Shown: positions 26,101 through 35,800 of the stretch, one piece after another
Position numbering within the stretch: the first letter of the stretch is position 1
Layout: each line of letters begins with the position of its first letter
Assembly: GCA_015847255.1 (NCBI GenBank)
Contig: JADLZK010001932.1
Span: 682,001-746,000 of the forward strand
Source of the DNA: Hyparrhenia diplandra
Taxonomy: Eukaryota; Streptophyta; Magnoliopsida; Poales; Poaceae
Direction: 5' to 3'
DNA length: 64,000 bases
Program-made: the position numbers and the translations under genes
Notes under the pieces: generated by a model
What the model saw: the letters and a program-made list of their open reading frames with translations, nothing else
Database searches by the model: none
Told to the model about the DNA's origin: nothing

Positions 26101-27563
26101 AAACTTCAGACATAGTAAACACTTATAATAAATATAATAATAATCAGCACAGATTAATGCAACATACACATTTCGAAACTGTTCTTCGCGATATGCACCA
26201 CCAAGGTGACCAGCATACATGAAGAGGGAACCAGAATGCTTGAGCGTAACCTGAGGAGAGTGATCATCATAATCACTGATTACTTCCCACAAAGAAATGC
26301 CCATTTTTTATTTTAAAGCAAAACCAGCAATGTAAGACATACCTCCATGTTTGCTAGCCCATGAGACACCATCTCAATCATTCTGGTCCTTGTCTGTCAT
26401 CACAGACTCAAAGGTTAGCTTCCCAATAAAAACTAAGTGTGTTACATCACTTACTAAACTGCAATGATAGAAACCCAAAGAAGCCAGAACAATCGACAAC
26501 TACAAGGATTTACAGCACAGTGGGTCCATTAAACATTTCTTCATTAGGGGAAGTAACTATGACCCCATTGAAGTCAACAAGCGATACAGCTAAAATATTA
26601 ATTAACTAGGTCAGGTAAAGATGCAAATTAAATATTTCTAAGGGCATAAAGGTTGTATGGGTTATATCCTTCACTACATGAAAACCAGCATAACTTATAC
26701 CAGGTCCTGTAAAAGATCTAAAGCTACAATACAATGTTCAAGAGTGACATTACTCAAATCATCACAGGATGCATGGGTGCTAATTTCGTACTCTACCGAT
26801 TGTCAACATAGCCACAATGCTATGGAAACAGGCAGTGTCGAGAAACCAGGATACTGCATTTGCCTGGATAAATATGCCTACCAAAAACTATAGAACTAAT
26901 CCCAGTCAACTAACATCGTGACACACTGGTACCAGCATAATGATCACAGGGCGAATCCTTAACAATTTCTCAGTCAAACTCTTGGAATTGTCATGTCAAT
27001 CAGAAGGCACAACATTAAGGAACGAGACAATGACAAAATTGAACAACAAGGAGCTGCCGGCAAGCTCTCACCTCCTGATCGGATTTTTCATTTTCGAACT
27101 TGGGGTAGAATGTGGCCCTGATTTGGGCCTCGGTGAAGGTGTTGTTGTCCACCTCAAAGCCCGGGGCAGCCTTGAAGAGTCTCGAGAGCTTCTCAGCCGC
27201 AACACCGTCCCGCTCCTCTGTCACCCTCGCGGAAGTCGAGGTGGACGCTGAAGCGACCCCAGGGCCGTCCCCCGCGGAGGTCGTGTAGCCCCTGGGCACC
27301 CACAGCTGCGCCGGGCTGGGCCCCGCCCCCGCCGGTGGCGCCTGCGAGGCGAGGGTCATCTGCCGGACGGGCTCGGCGATCTCGGCCGCGGCGGAGGGAG
27401 AGGACGAGTAGGAGACGTCGGTGGCCTCCGGCTTCCATTTACGCGGCGGCGGATTGGTCTGCACGAAATAGAGGAAGAGGTGGGGTTAGGGTTTAGAGGG
27501 TTTATCGAATTGACGAACTGGGGAGGGGAGGAGTAAGAAGCGTACGCCGTCGCGTCGAGGCAT
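14121..27563 (-). CDS. RNL: Plant tRNA ligase, trifunctional
   Basis: Joins tRNA halves after intron removal and, in plants, splices bZIP60 mRNA. Coding exons: 27563-27546, 27458-27072, 26393-26343, 26250-26170, 26084-25983, 25132-25053, 24393-24270, 23588-23482, 23369-23241, 22641-22577, 22479-22315, 22228-22068, 21989-21958, 21890-21709, 21383-21304, 20814-20749, 20670-20381, 19504-19397, 17198-17101, 16979-16919, 16523-16447, 16355-16284, 16208-16132, 15939-15859, 15472-15370, 14852-14694, 14511-14121, about 1,115 residues against 1,104 in Arabidopsis. Ligase: nucleotidyl lysine in TLKHSGS near residue 156. Kinase: P-loop GIPGCAKS near 708. CPDase: HVTL near 1010 and HATL near 1072. The start MPRRDG is chosen because splicing at 27545 joins it in frame; an upstream frame reading MSPAFSLL does not connect. 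Single-base indels break the frame in exons 4, 5, 6, 16, 17 and 27, yet splice sites remain good. One intron uses a GC donor. Confidence 0.93.
17820..17986. mobile_element. Degenerate Stowaway-like MITE in RNL intron
   Basis: Arms carrying 'aaattataagatattttggc' and the inverse 'aaaatgtcttatacattgg' face each other across about 165 bp, with 'tttctag' motifs inside both arms. This is the arrangement of grass Stowaway elements whose ends read CTCCCTCC. The outer ends have decayed. Confidence 0.5.
18456..18612. mobile_element. Degenerate Stowaway-like MITE in RNL intron
   Basis: Starts 'ctacaaccttctgtctcaaat', with 'gttttagcttttctaggtacat' mirrored by 'atgtagaaaagccaaaagg' near the right end, and closes with 'ggaacggagagcgta'. 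It lies in the same long intron as the copy at 17820 and is diverged. Confidence 0.5.
19571..20090. repeat. Degenerate tandem repeat in RNL intron
   Basis: Four diverged copies of a unit containing 'caggctaatgtacgaacattgagat' and 'gtacaacagaaa' start near 19638, 19814, 19927 and 20023. The first two also share a preceding block ('aagattgataaaaaa', 'gacaacgtaccacatag', 'acgattactt') and have a period of about 170. The last two are shortened to about 100. It lies between exons 17 and 18. Confidence 0.75.
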
Positions 27564-28176
27564 TGCGAGCGCGGGCGCTGAGACGGCGGAGGAGGAGAGG
27601 CCGCGGAGGGGAGGAGGAGCGGGAGGATGCGGCGGGAGGCGGGCGAGGGTGAGAGGAGGGAGAAAGCGGGCGACATATAAGAGCGGGCGAGGCGAGGTGG
27701 CGCGCGGCGGCGGTGGAATGGTGAGTCGGTTGCGCCGCCGACCCGCGGCGGTGCCGTCTTCTGTGACGTGGAAGGAGCCAAGGACTCGCCGCCGCTCGTT
27801 GGGTCATTGGGTCCTTCAGCAGTTTTGGGCCTTGGCCCGTTGGGCAGCTTGTAAACGTGGGCTGCGTAGCGCAAATCCTAAACCTGCCCAACAAATTACA
27901 CCTACATCCCCTCAAAAACAAAAACAAAAACAAAAACAAAAACAAAAACAAAAACAAAACAAAAACAAAACAAAAAAAAAACGAAAAAAAAAAACAAATT
28001 ACACCTACAAGAAGCATAAAGTCCTATCCAATAAAGGAGTATTTGCTCAAAAAAATTCAAAAAAAAGGAGCATAAAGAATCACCATGTTTATTATTTTAT
28101 TATTTTTGTTAATAAAAAATAATTTCATTAATACACCTACAAGGACATATGCAAATCATAGAGCTCGAATATGTTA
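27564..28176. other. RNL 5' flank with (AAAAAC)n simple repeat
   Basis: 27564-27850 is GC-rich and should contain the RNL 5' UTR and promoter; I do not see a convincing TATA box. 27906-27995 is a simple repeat of AAAAAC units decaying into A-rich sequence. 28000-28176 is AT-rich with no gene. Confidence 0.5.
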
Positions 28177-28416
28177 CTCCCTCCGTCTCAAAATAATTCA
28201 TCATGTTGACTTTAAGATGTCATGTTTGACCGATTCGTCTTATTCAAAATTTTTATATAAACATCGACCATTTTGATGTGACTTATTTTATTATTAGAGA
28301 TACTTTAATAATAATTTATTTATTTCCTAAATTGTATAAATAATTTGAATAAGACGAGGCGGTCAAACATGATGTCTTAAAGTCAACATGATGAATTATT
28401 TTGAGACGGGAGGGAG
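28177..28416. mobile_element. Stowaway MITE, 240 bp
   Basis: Begins CTCCCTCCGTCTCAAAATAA and ends with the inverse, TTATTTTGAGACGGGAGGGAG, flanked by TA on both sides (28175-28176 and 28417-28418). The arms remain complementary inward for more than 50 bases with few mismatches. These are the defining features of Stowaway (Tc1/mariner) elements. Confidence 0.93.
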
Positions 28417-29507
28417 TATTTTTCTAACAAATTTCTAATAAATCATCCGGGACAAATTTTCTCGACTTCACATTTTTTTATTTTTATATCTCACGGATGA
28501 AGTCGAGTTTGAGATATTTTTTACAAGGTTGTGTTATGAATTTAGGCGACTTTTTACCGTGGTTTGCATGGAGTTTCAAAGTGGTTTGCACTAGATATTT
28601 TTCTCCGGATGTTTGGTGCCAACTTTTGTTGCCTCTGTTTAATCAGTAAACAATTTTGTAAATGATGATGTCCTAAAGGCTATCTCCAACAGATCACCAA
28701 AAACGCAAAATCGCCATACTGGCGGTGTTTGCAGATCCAAAACGCCTCCAACGTAATACCGAAACCAGATGCCCAGTTTGCGCGCTCGACGATTCGGAAG
28801 GCACTTGTGCGTCTTCAAAGGGAAACGATGCAAACCTGCAGTGGTGGGCCATAGGAGTCCGGCTCGACTCGTCGAGTCCATGGCAAGGCGGATACACGGC
28901 CGGCGGGGCAAGACAGTTTCGCGGCGAGGAGCGGCCTTCGCAGCACGGCATGGCGAGGCGGATTCGGGGCTGCAGCGGAGGAGTGGAGGAGGCGGGCCGT
29001 CGGGTGCGAGCTTGGGAGCGTCGGGGGAGCCGCCGGGCGCGAGCTCGAGGGAGCCGCCGCCACGCACGAGCTTGGGAAGCTGCTGCCGCTGCTGCTGCTT
29101 CACAGATTCCCAGGGCGGCGGACTCGCCGGAGATTGGGATGTGGGGCGAGCTGCCGAGCTCCACGCCGGAGATTGGGATGCGGGGCGAGCTGCCGAGCTC
29201 CACGCAGGATTGCGTCAGCTGTTGGAAATCGAAAATTTTGGCTCACGCATCTTTGTCCTGTTCACAACCCAAACCAGCTAATGCCTCCTCTGATTGTGGG
29301 GCAGCTGTTGGAGACAGCCTAATCCTTGAACCTAATGGGCTTGTACAGCCTAGATCAATGAAATAAATTTTAACAAAACAAATCCTGAACACGTCAGCAG
29401 CGTGTGGGGAACCCAAACCACTAAACAATACATATGGTGTTGGATGAAGTGTCGGATGTGCGTCACCAACAGTCCAAACAAGTTAAATAATCTGATTTGG
29501 TTGATTA
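28417..29507. other. Intergenic with a 39-bp in-phase tandem duplication
   Basis: GC-rich between 28750 and 29220, with overlapping frames on both strands but no domain. A 39-bp unit starting 'ccggagattgggatg' is repeated exactly once, at 29127-29165 and 29166-29204, with a single T/C difference. I cannot support a gene. Confidence 0.4.
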
Positions 29508-30651
29508 TCATACCTACTAATAAAAGAGAAAATTTCAAATTCCACCTGTTTTTTTTTTTTTTTTTTTTCCTTTTTTTTTCACCTCCGACGTTCTTTTTCT
29601 GCCTGCCCGTGTCCGCCTCTTCCTGTTCGCATCGGTGTCAGCTTGGTGGCAGGCGTTGTATTCGCCCCGGCTCAGCTTAATCACGAGCGCTCCCTCAGCC
29701 CACAACTCTGCGGTGTCCGCGTCGAACACGGCACTGCTTCTGAATTAGAGACAATCTGCTACTATGCAAGCTCCAAGAAATAAATAACTATTTAATTCCA
29801 TGGTAAAGTTACGTGCGCTGGTGAGTGGTGACCATCTGCTGTGCATGATTTTTGTAGCAGAAAGTCAAGTTGATGATTTTGCCAAACGCACACAAGAAGC
29901 TACCACAATAGTTGACCACAATAGTTGAGTGGCCATTTGCTGCACATACACTAAAGTGTAGTAGGAGGCTGGAGAATAATTGTTTCGAGCACTTTCATCA
30001 ACTACAGGTACTATATTCTTTTGATATTTTTGCAAAACGTGTTTTTTTCTTTCATAATGATTCTTTTTTTCTCAACTTCTCTTATACCTTCTCCATTTAA
30101 ACAGTAAAAATATGGTCTATAGGCTATTATCGAATGGAAAATAATAATTCTTGTGCATCACTTTTGAAAGAAAAGAATAACAACACTAATGCGGTAACAA
30201 ATGATACATCCTTTTATTCTATTTTATTTTGAAACTTTTTATGTTTTTCCTACATAATAAGCAATTTTTCTATTACTAAAATGTTGGTTTAAATTATGAA
30301 TAAATTATTAGCATGACATGAATTAGTTGATGAACTAACCGATCAAATTACAAACTGAAATCTTGAGTATTTTTGTCATCCAATCTAATTGTGAGAATAA
30401 ATGTTCTTCAAAGTATATGCAAGTACCACTACAATTGTTCCTTAGAATGAAAGAAAAAAAAGTTTATCAAGGTTGTATTTAAATTCAATACATAATTATT
30501 AGAAAATTGTGATATTATTTTTGATATTAACGTATATTATGGATACCATGATGATCATAAATATCTTTTAAATTTGACATTATTTGTGCAACAAAGGAAG
30601 CGAACATGTTAAACATTTGATAGTTATTTTCTCCCGTGCAACGAACGCACG
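29508..30651 (+). mobile_element. Helitron-like non-autonomous element 1 (tentative)
   Basis: Begins after A with TCATACCTACTAATAAAAGAG, resembling the TCTMTAYTA-type Helitron start. Near 30634-30651 it has CCCGTGCAACGAACGCACG followed by 'catatattgctat', a Helitron-like 3' stem with a degraded CTAG. It contains a poly-T run at 29549-29578 and no Rep/helicase coding sequence. Borders are tentative. Confidence 0.4.
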
Positions 30652-31582
30652 CATATATTGCTATAATAAATAAAGGGTAATAAATACACCTGTTTTTTGC
30701 CTCTTTTTTTTTTTTTTTTGACCTGCCTCGGTCTGCCTTCCAACGTCTGTACGACTAAAAAGACTCCCACGATGCAACGGGAAGTCTGGTCTAAATACGA
30801 AGAAGCCACCGTATTCCGAAAAAAAAAAAAGATGTTCTGGCCCCTCCCCACGACTGCGAAAAGAACGACGTTTTCCTCCCACAACCGCTACTTTGGATGG
30901 GAATGCCCTCGCCTCTTGGGCCGCAGCGCGCATGGGTGCAGCGCCGCTCCGTGCGCCCCTTGCGCTCGTGCCAGTGTCGCTTCGATTCCCACGCGGCTCG
31001 CCGCTCGCATCGCCTGTCACGCGCAGCAGCCGCGCAAACGTCGCTCGCCGGAGCAAGAAAAACTCATGACGCGCAGCGCCATGCAACGAAGATCTCCCGA
31101 ACACACAGCGCCATGCAGCCGCTCACAAAAATCTCCCGTGCATGCATGCAACGAAAAAATCCAGCCGCCATGCTACGAAGAAATCCAACATACATACAAC
31201 TAGCAGATGCAAAATCCTAGCAAAAAGGAAAAAATAAATTGTGAAAAAGATATTCGAACCTGGGCCAACACAAGATCTCACTACACTAGCAAGCTCAGCC
31301 ATTAAACTTCTCATACAAACCACACCTGACACCCTATTTAATAAAGGCAAATAGGAAAGCTCTACCCTAACTAATCACTATACTAAATGATGTCCTAAAC
31401 GTCATTTTTACCCGTATGGAGGTACTATATCTATACCCGTACGACTTCGCCTCCGTCACCGTGCATCTTTCTTCTCCCTGTGTCGCCACTTGGACAAAGC
31501 CGTCGAAATTAAGCTAGAGCGAATAAGTCGAAGTTTTGATTTTTTTTACTCCCAGAAGCAACGCACGGGGCATATTTCCTAG
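30652..31582 (+). mobile_element. Helitron-like non-autonomous element 2 (tentative)
   Basis: Its left part ('aataaataaaggg', 'acacctgttttttgcc', poly-T) resembles the start of element 1. It ends at 31582 with GCAACGCACGGGG, a 9-base spacer, then CTAG followed by T, a Helitron-type 3' terminus. The GC-rich centre (30850-31190) has only short frames. A shorter alternative starts at 31361 (TCTACCCTAAC). Confidence 0.4.
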
Positions 31583-32479
31583 TATATTCTCATATATAGC
31601 TTTTTTTTTTTTTTTTTTGTTTCCACCTTCCATCGGCAACTCTATGCTACCTTCAAACAAAGTGTTGTCTCATGCGGAAGTCTTGAAAAAAATGTCTGGT
31701 AACATTGATGTCCTGATTTTTTTTTTTTTTTTTTTTTTGAGGGGTGTCCTGATTTGTTTTCAATTGCACAAGAATTTTACTCTGTGTTGTTTACGCATAA
31801 AAAAGTTTAATTGAATTTCCTCTTTTTTTGAAGCAAGAAACTCTTCTGTTATGTCTTTAACCAAATGGGTGCATGATGTTGTAGTATATGTTGTTATACA
31901 TGACTATCGATGGTGTTTGTAGGCATTCCCCATTGAGCTCCATCGCAGGAGATGTTTCAAGATTTATCTCCGTATCAAATTTGCCAAAACTAGCTAAACT
32001 AGTTTTCTCATGCTGCAAATCCAATCATCAAGTTGTCCGTGATTATCATGCGATTGGAGCGCCATGGATCATTGGCCGTGTGACCATGTCGTCAGCACTC
32101 CATATATGGCTATAAGGGTTGCTTATTGATAGTTTCCATAGCAGACCACGCTAACGAGAAACTCTATATAGAAACTATACCACACAACATTGAAACTATG
32201 TCTATGGGCTCCCCTAGCTATAACACAACATTGAAACTATTAACACAAGCAGCAAAAACTAGAACGAGATCGTCTAACTTCAGAGATAATGACTGCACCT
32301 ACAGTCAGCACATCTGTGCCATTGATTGTTGATCCGACAATAGAAACGTTAAATTGACATGGGTTGCACAATAGTAAGGCCAGTACAACCCAAGTAGGTT
32401 CTGCAGTGCCAACTTCCAAAAGCTCCTGTGGATGGGGAAACGCTCAAACGCATCGCCGCCCGTCGTAGTTCTAGTTGAG
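31583..32479. other. Intergenic, no gene recognised
   Basis: Contains poly-T runs at about 31602-31619 and 31718-31738 and otherwise unremarkable sequence. No domain or element end is visible. Confidence 0.35.
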
Positions 32480-32600
32480 CCGCAAACTACCGCGTTGTTG
32501 TCGTCCTCGCCGAGAGCTGTGTCGCGCATCCCACCCGATGACCCGCCGAGCCTCCTCGGCGCCGCCCTCGCGCATTTCTTTCCCAATAGAAAACCCATGG
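32480..32600 (+). pseudogene. Fragment of F-box gene start, duplicated
   Basis: Reads SRIPPDDPPSLLGAALA, matching the F-box core FRIPPDDRASLLGA of the gene starting at 32834. Nucleotide identity is high over 'gcatcccacccgatgacc' and 'gagcctcctcgg'. It lacks the rest of the gene and lies about 350 bp upstream in the same orientation, so it is a short tandem duplicate. Confidence 0.65.
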
Positions 32601-32833
32601 TGTATCGATTATCTATATCCGCGTATCCGGCGAGTATCGGATACGGATATGTCAACCCCCCCCCCACGGAGTATCCGTGTAACATAGCCCCTCACCTTCC
32701 CTTCCCTTCCGAAAAGCAGATCTAGGTTTTGTATCCATTGCCTCCCTCTCCCTTCTCCAATTCACCGCCGCCGCCGAGTCCGGCCATCCACCAGGCTACG
32801 GGGCCGGGTCCGACCAAAAGCAAGCAAAGCGCC

Positions 32834-35800
32834 ATGCCGGCGGCGCCGTTGGAGGAGCTCCTCGAGGAGGTGCTCTTTCGCATCCCACCCGATGACCGGG
32901 CGAGCCTCCTCGGGGCCCGCCCTCGTCGCCAGCAGTGGTGCCGCCTCATTTGCGGGCGTCGATTCCGCACCGGTTCCGTAAGTTCCATGGTACACCACCG
33001 TTGCTTGGCTTCTTGCACCAACGCGACCCTACCGAGTTGGAGCGCTTCTTCGTCCCCTTGTCATCATTTCGCCCCCATGATCACGCCGACCGTCGCAACT
33101 TGAAAGCCGTCCACTCGTGCCATGGTCGCGCCCCTCCTCCATTCGAGCCCTCCTGTCACAACGTCGACGCTGACACCCTGGAGGATCTCTTCGTGTGGGA
33201 TCCCATCTCCGACAAGCTCCGGAAACTGCCCAGGTGGCCGCTGCATACGACAATCCCTCCTGTTGAGGGGAATGGGAACGCGGTCGTGCTTTGCGCGGAG
33301 TTGGGAGACGGATGCGACCATCTTGACTGCCACCATGGTGCCTTCATGGTCGTATTGGCAGGCTTCGATGAACATGCGCAAACATTCATTTACGTCTATT
33401 CATCCGAAGCCGATTGGTGGAGCGAGCCCATCTATGTTGGCCAAGGCCAACAATATGACTATATTGAGAAGGGGAATAGTGTCCTAATTGGTAGTGCGGT
33501 CTACTTCAAGTGTCTCACCATGAGCACATCAGAGCCTGCAATCCTCAAGTATGATTTGCTGACACAGGAAATCTCTCGGATTCACATACCAAGAGTTGGA
33601 ATTTTGGAACACATCAACCATGAGTACGTCGTGCTAATGGCTATGGAGGATGGCAGGCTAGGATTTGCCGGCATGCAGAATTGGTCCACACTCTCCCTGT
33701 GGTCAAGGATGGACCATGGTCCTGATGACGAACTTGCAAGATGGGCACAGAGCAGAGCCATAGAGCTTGTTGATATGCTCTTCCCAACAACAGAGTTCAA
33801 ACGAATGGAACAAGCATATGTGGTTGACTTTGAGGATATTGGAGCTGGTGGTGGAGTCATTTTCATATGGTCGGCTGGTAGCCTTTACTCTCTCCATCTG
33901 AAGTCAGGAAGATGCAACAAGATGCTAGGAAAATATGGTCCTAGGGGCCACGCAGTTCCCTACTTTAGCTTCTGCACTCCAGGTACATATTTCATCTGTT
34001 TCTAGTTTTCCCCTTTACAAAATGATTCTTCTCTGTTTTTAAGCATGCAAATATGGTCACCTGCATATTGTATGGGCTCGGCAACAGTGGACTGAACAAT
34101 GTGTGATTTCTGAATCTCTTTTTCATTTATGAACGGGATTATTCCTACCTATGCATGTACTTTTCAGTTATTGTGACTTGAATTAGCTACTTATGCTTAT
34201 ACTATATATTGAAAAGGGGAAGCATACTCACATCTTTAGAATGTGTATATACTAAATACAACAGGGAGAGAAGCCTATATATACCTACATCAGGTTCTCC
34301 AGTCCAAACATTAGCATCATGCTAGCCTTTTATTTTTTTAAAACAAACATGCTAACCTTTTAATGATATATGTTCCTCAGTCATCTCCCCTATACTAATG
34401 AGAGTTCACAAAAACATACAAATATAAATGAGAGACATTCCTAGAAATGGGAGGTTGTAACAGAACCTCCTAACTACTAGGCCCACCTGCACCTGTCATT
34501 GTCCCAAAGACCTCTGACAACAGTGCGGATGCACCCAATAAATTAAGAAGCACAATCGAGTGTCGCCGAAAACCCCGATTACACCACTCATACCAGGATC
34601 AACAAAGGAGTAGCTACAACATTACAACATTTGTTATAAAAATATAGATCGAGTGCGGAAGAATAATAACATTAATTTTACAAAATGTGAGTAAGTTACA
34701 TTTGAGTAAACTTAACTTAATTAATTTGCGGAAGCCGAGTAGACTAGAAGACAACCAGATCATGTCGGTGCCCACCGACATAACCTTGGTTAACAAAGAC
34801 GAGTCAACACCCGCAACAAGGGTTAACAAACCCCGAGTACGGGAGTACTCGGCAAGACTTACCCGACTAAAGAAAATAGGAGAAGACTTAGGAATGCAGG
34901 TTTAGGGAATCAAGGTAAGGCTTAGCAAGAATCAAGAATTCTTTTTTGAGAAAAGCTTACTAAAAGTGAATCCTTACTTTCAATATTTTTAATTCATATT
35001 AGTAGCTCATATACTCTAGGTTATCCTACTCTAGAGCAAACATTTCTTTCATAAGCCAACTTTCTTTCCTCAAAACCATATTCCATCAATTACTACGAAG
35101 ACGGTGCGAGGATCAAGTCTCCTTTTCTCGTGGAGCAAACGCCGATTCGAACCGCTTAAAACCCCGGTGGGGATACCTCACCACACGACATATGTAGAAC
35201 TTAAACTTGCATATGTCAACCCTCACTCGGACCGTCCAAAACGGGACCAAGCGCCCTACGCCACCCGAGTACCGTACACCTCCAATCCGGGACTTTAACC
35301 CACGAGGGTAACTTGTACTCCCGCCATCTCTCCACTCCCGGTCTTGCGGTTGTGCGTTCCCGATTTGGCTCACCTCCGAGATCTTGGGCTTACTCGTATA
35401 TGTGGTCAAGATAACAAATTCTTGATCCAAGGGCCAATCCATGAAAGGTCCTTAACCGACACACTGACACGGACAAGCACGACTAGGCAACCCTGTCGGC
35501 TTTACCACCAGAGACACAACCCATGTCCCGTCTGGTCTCAAGTTCATTTCTACTTCTCTTTCTTTTCCGAAAATATACCATATTCTCATGTAAAGCATTT
35601 TGAAGAAACAGCTTAACTAATTAAGCGGGGGCTAAGCATCACTAAGCATTTTCGAAATAAAACGGGTTAATAAGGATGATATTGCAATAATCAAGGATGG
35701 TAATGCAAAGCAATTAGGTTATCACTCAACTCCTAATTACTTAATGCAACATATCTTAAACATAAGTATAAAACTTTGTAAAATACAAGGAAGGGTTTAA

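Noticed and set aside
27356..27874. Upstream RNL start reading MSPAFSLLSPSPASRR as an organelle transit peptide
   Set aside because: That frame does not join exon 2 in phase at any GT donor I see, while MPRRDG at 27563 joins exactly. Plant RNL can enter plastids, so it was considered, but it needs another start or an indel correction.
27906..27995. (AAAAAC)n tract as a regulatory element or satellite
   Set aside because: A plain simple repeat of under 100 bases with no evidence of function.
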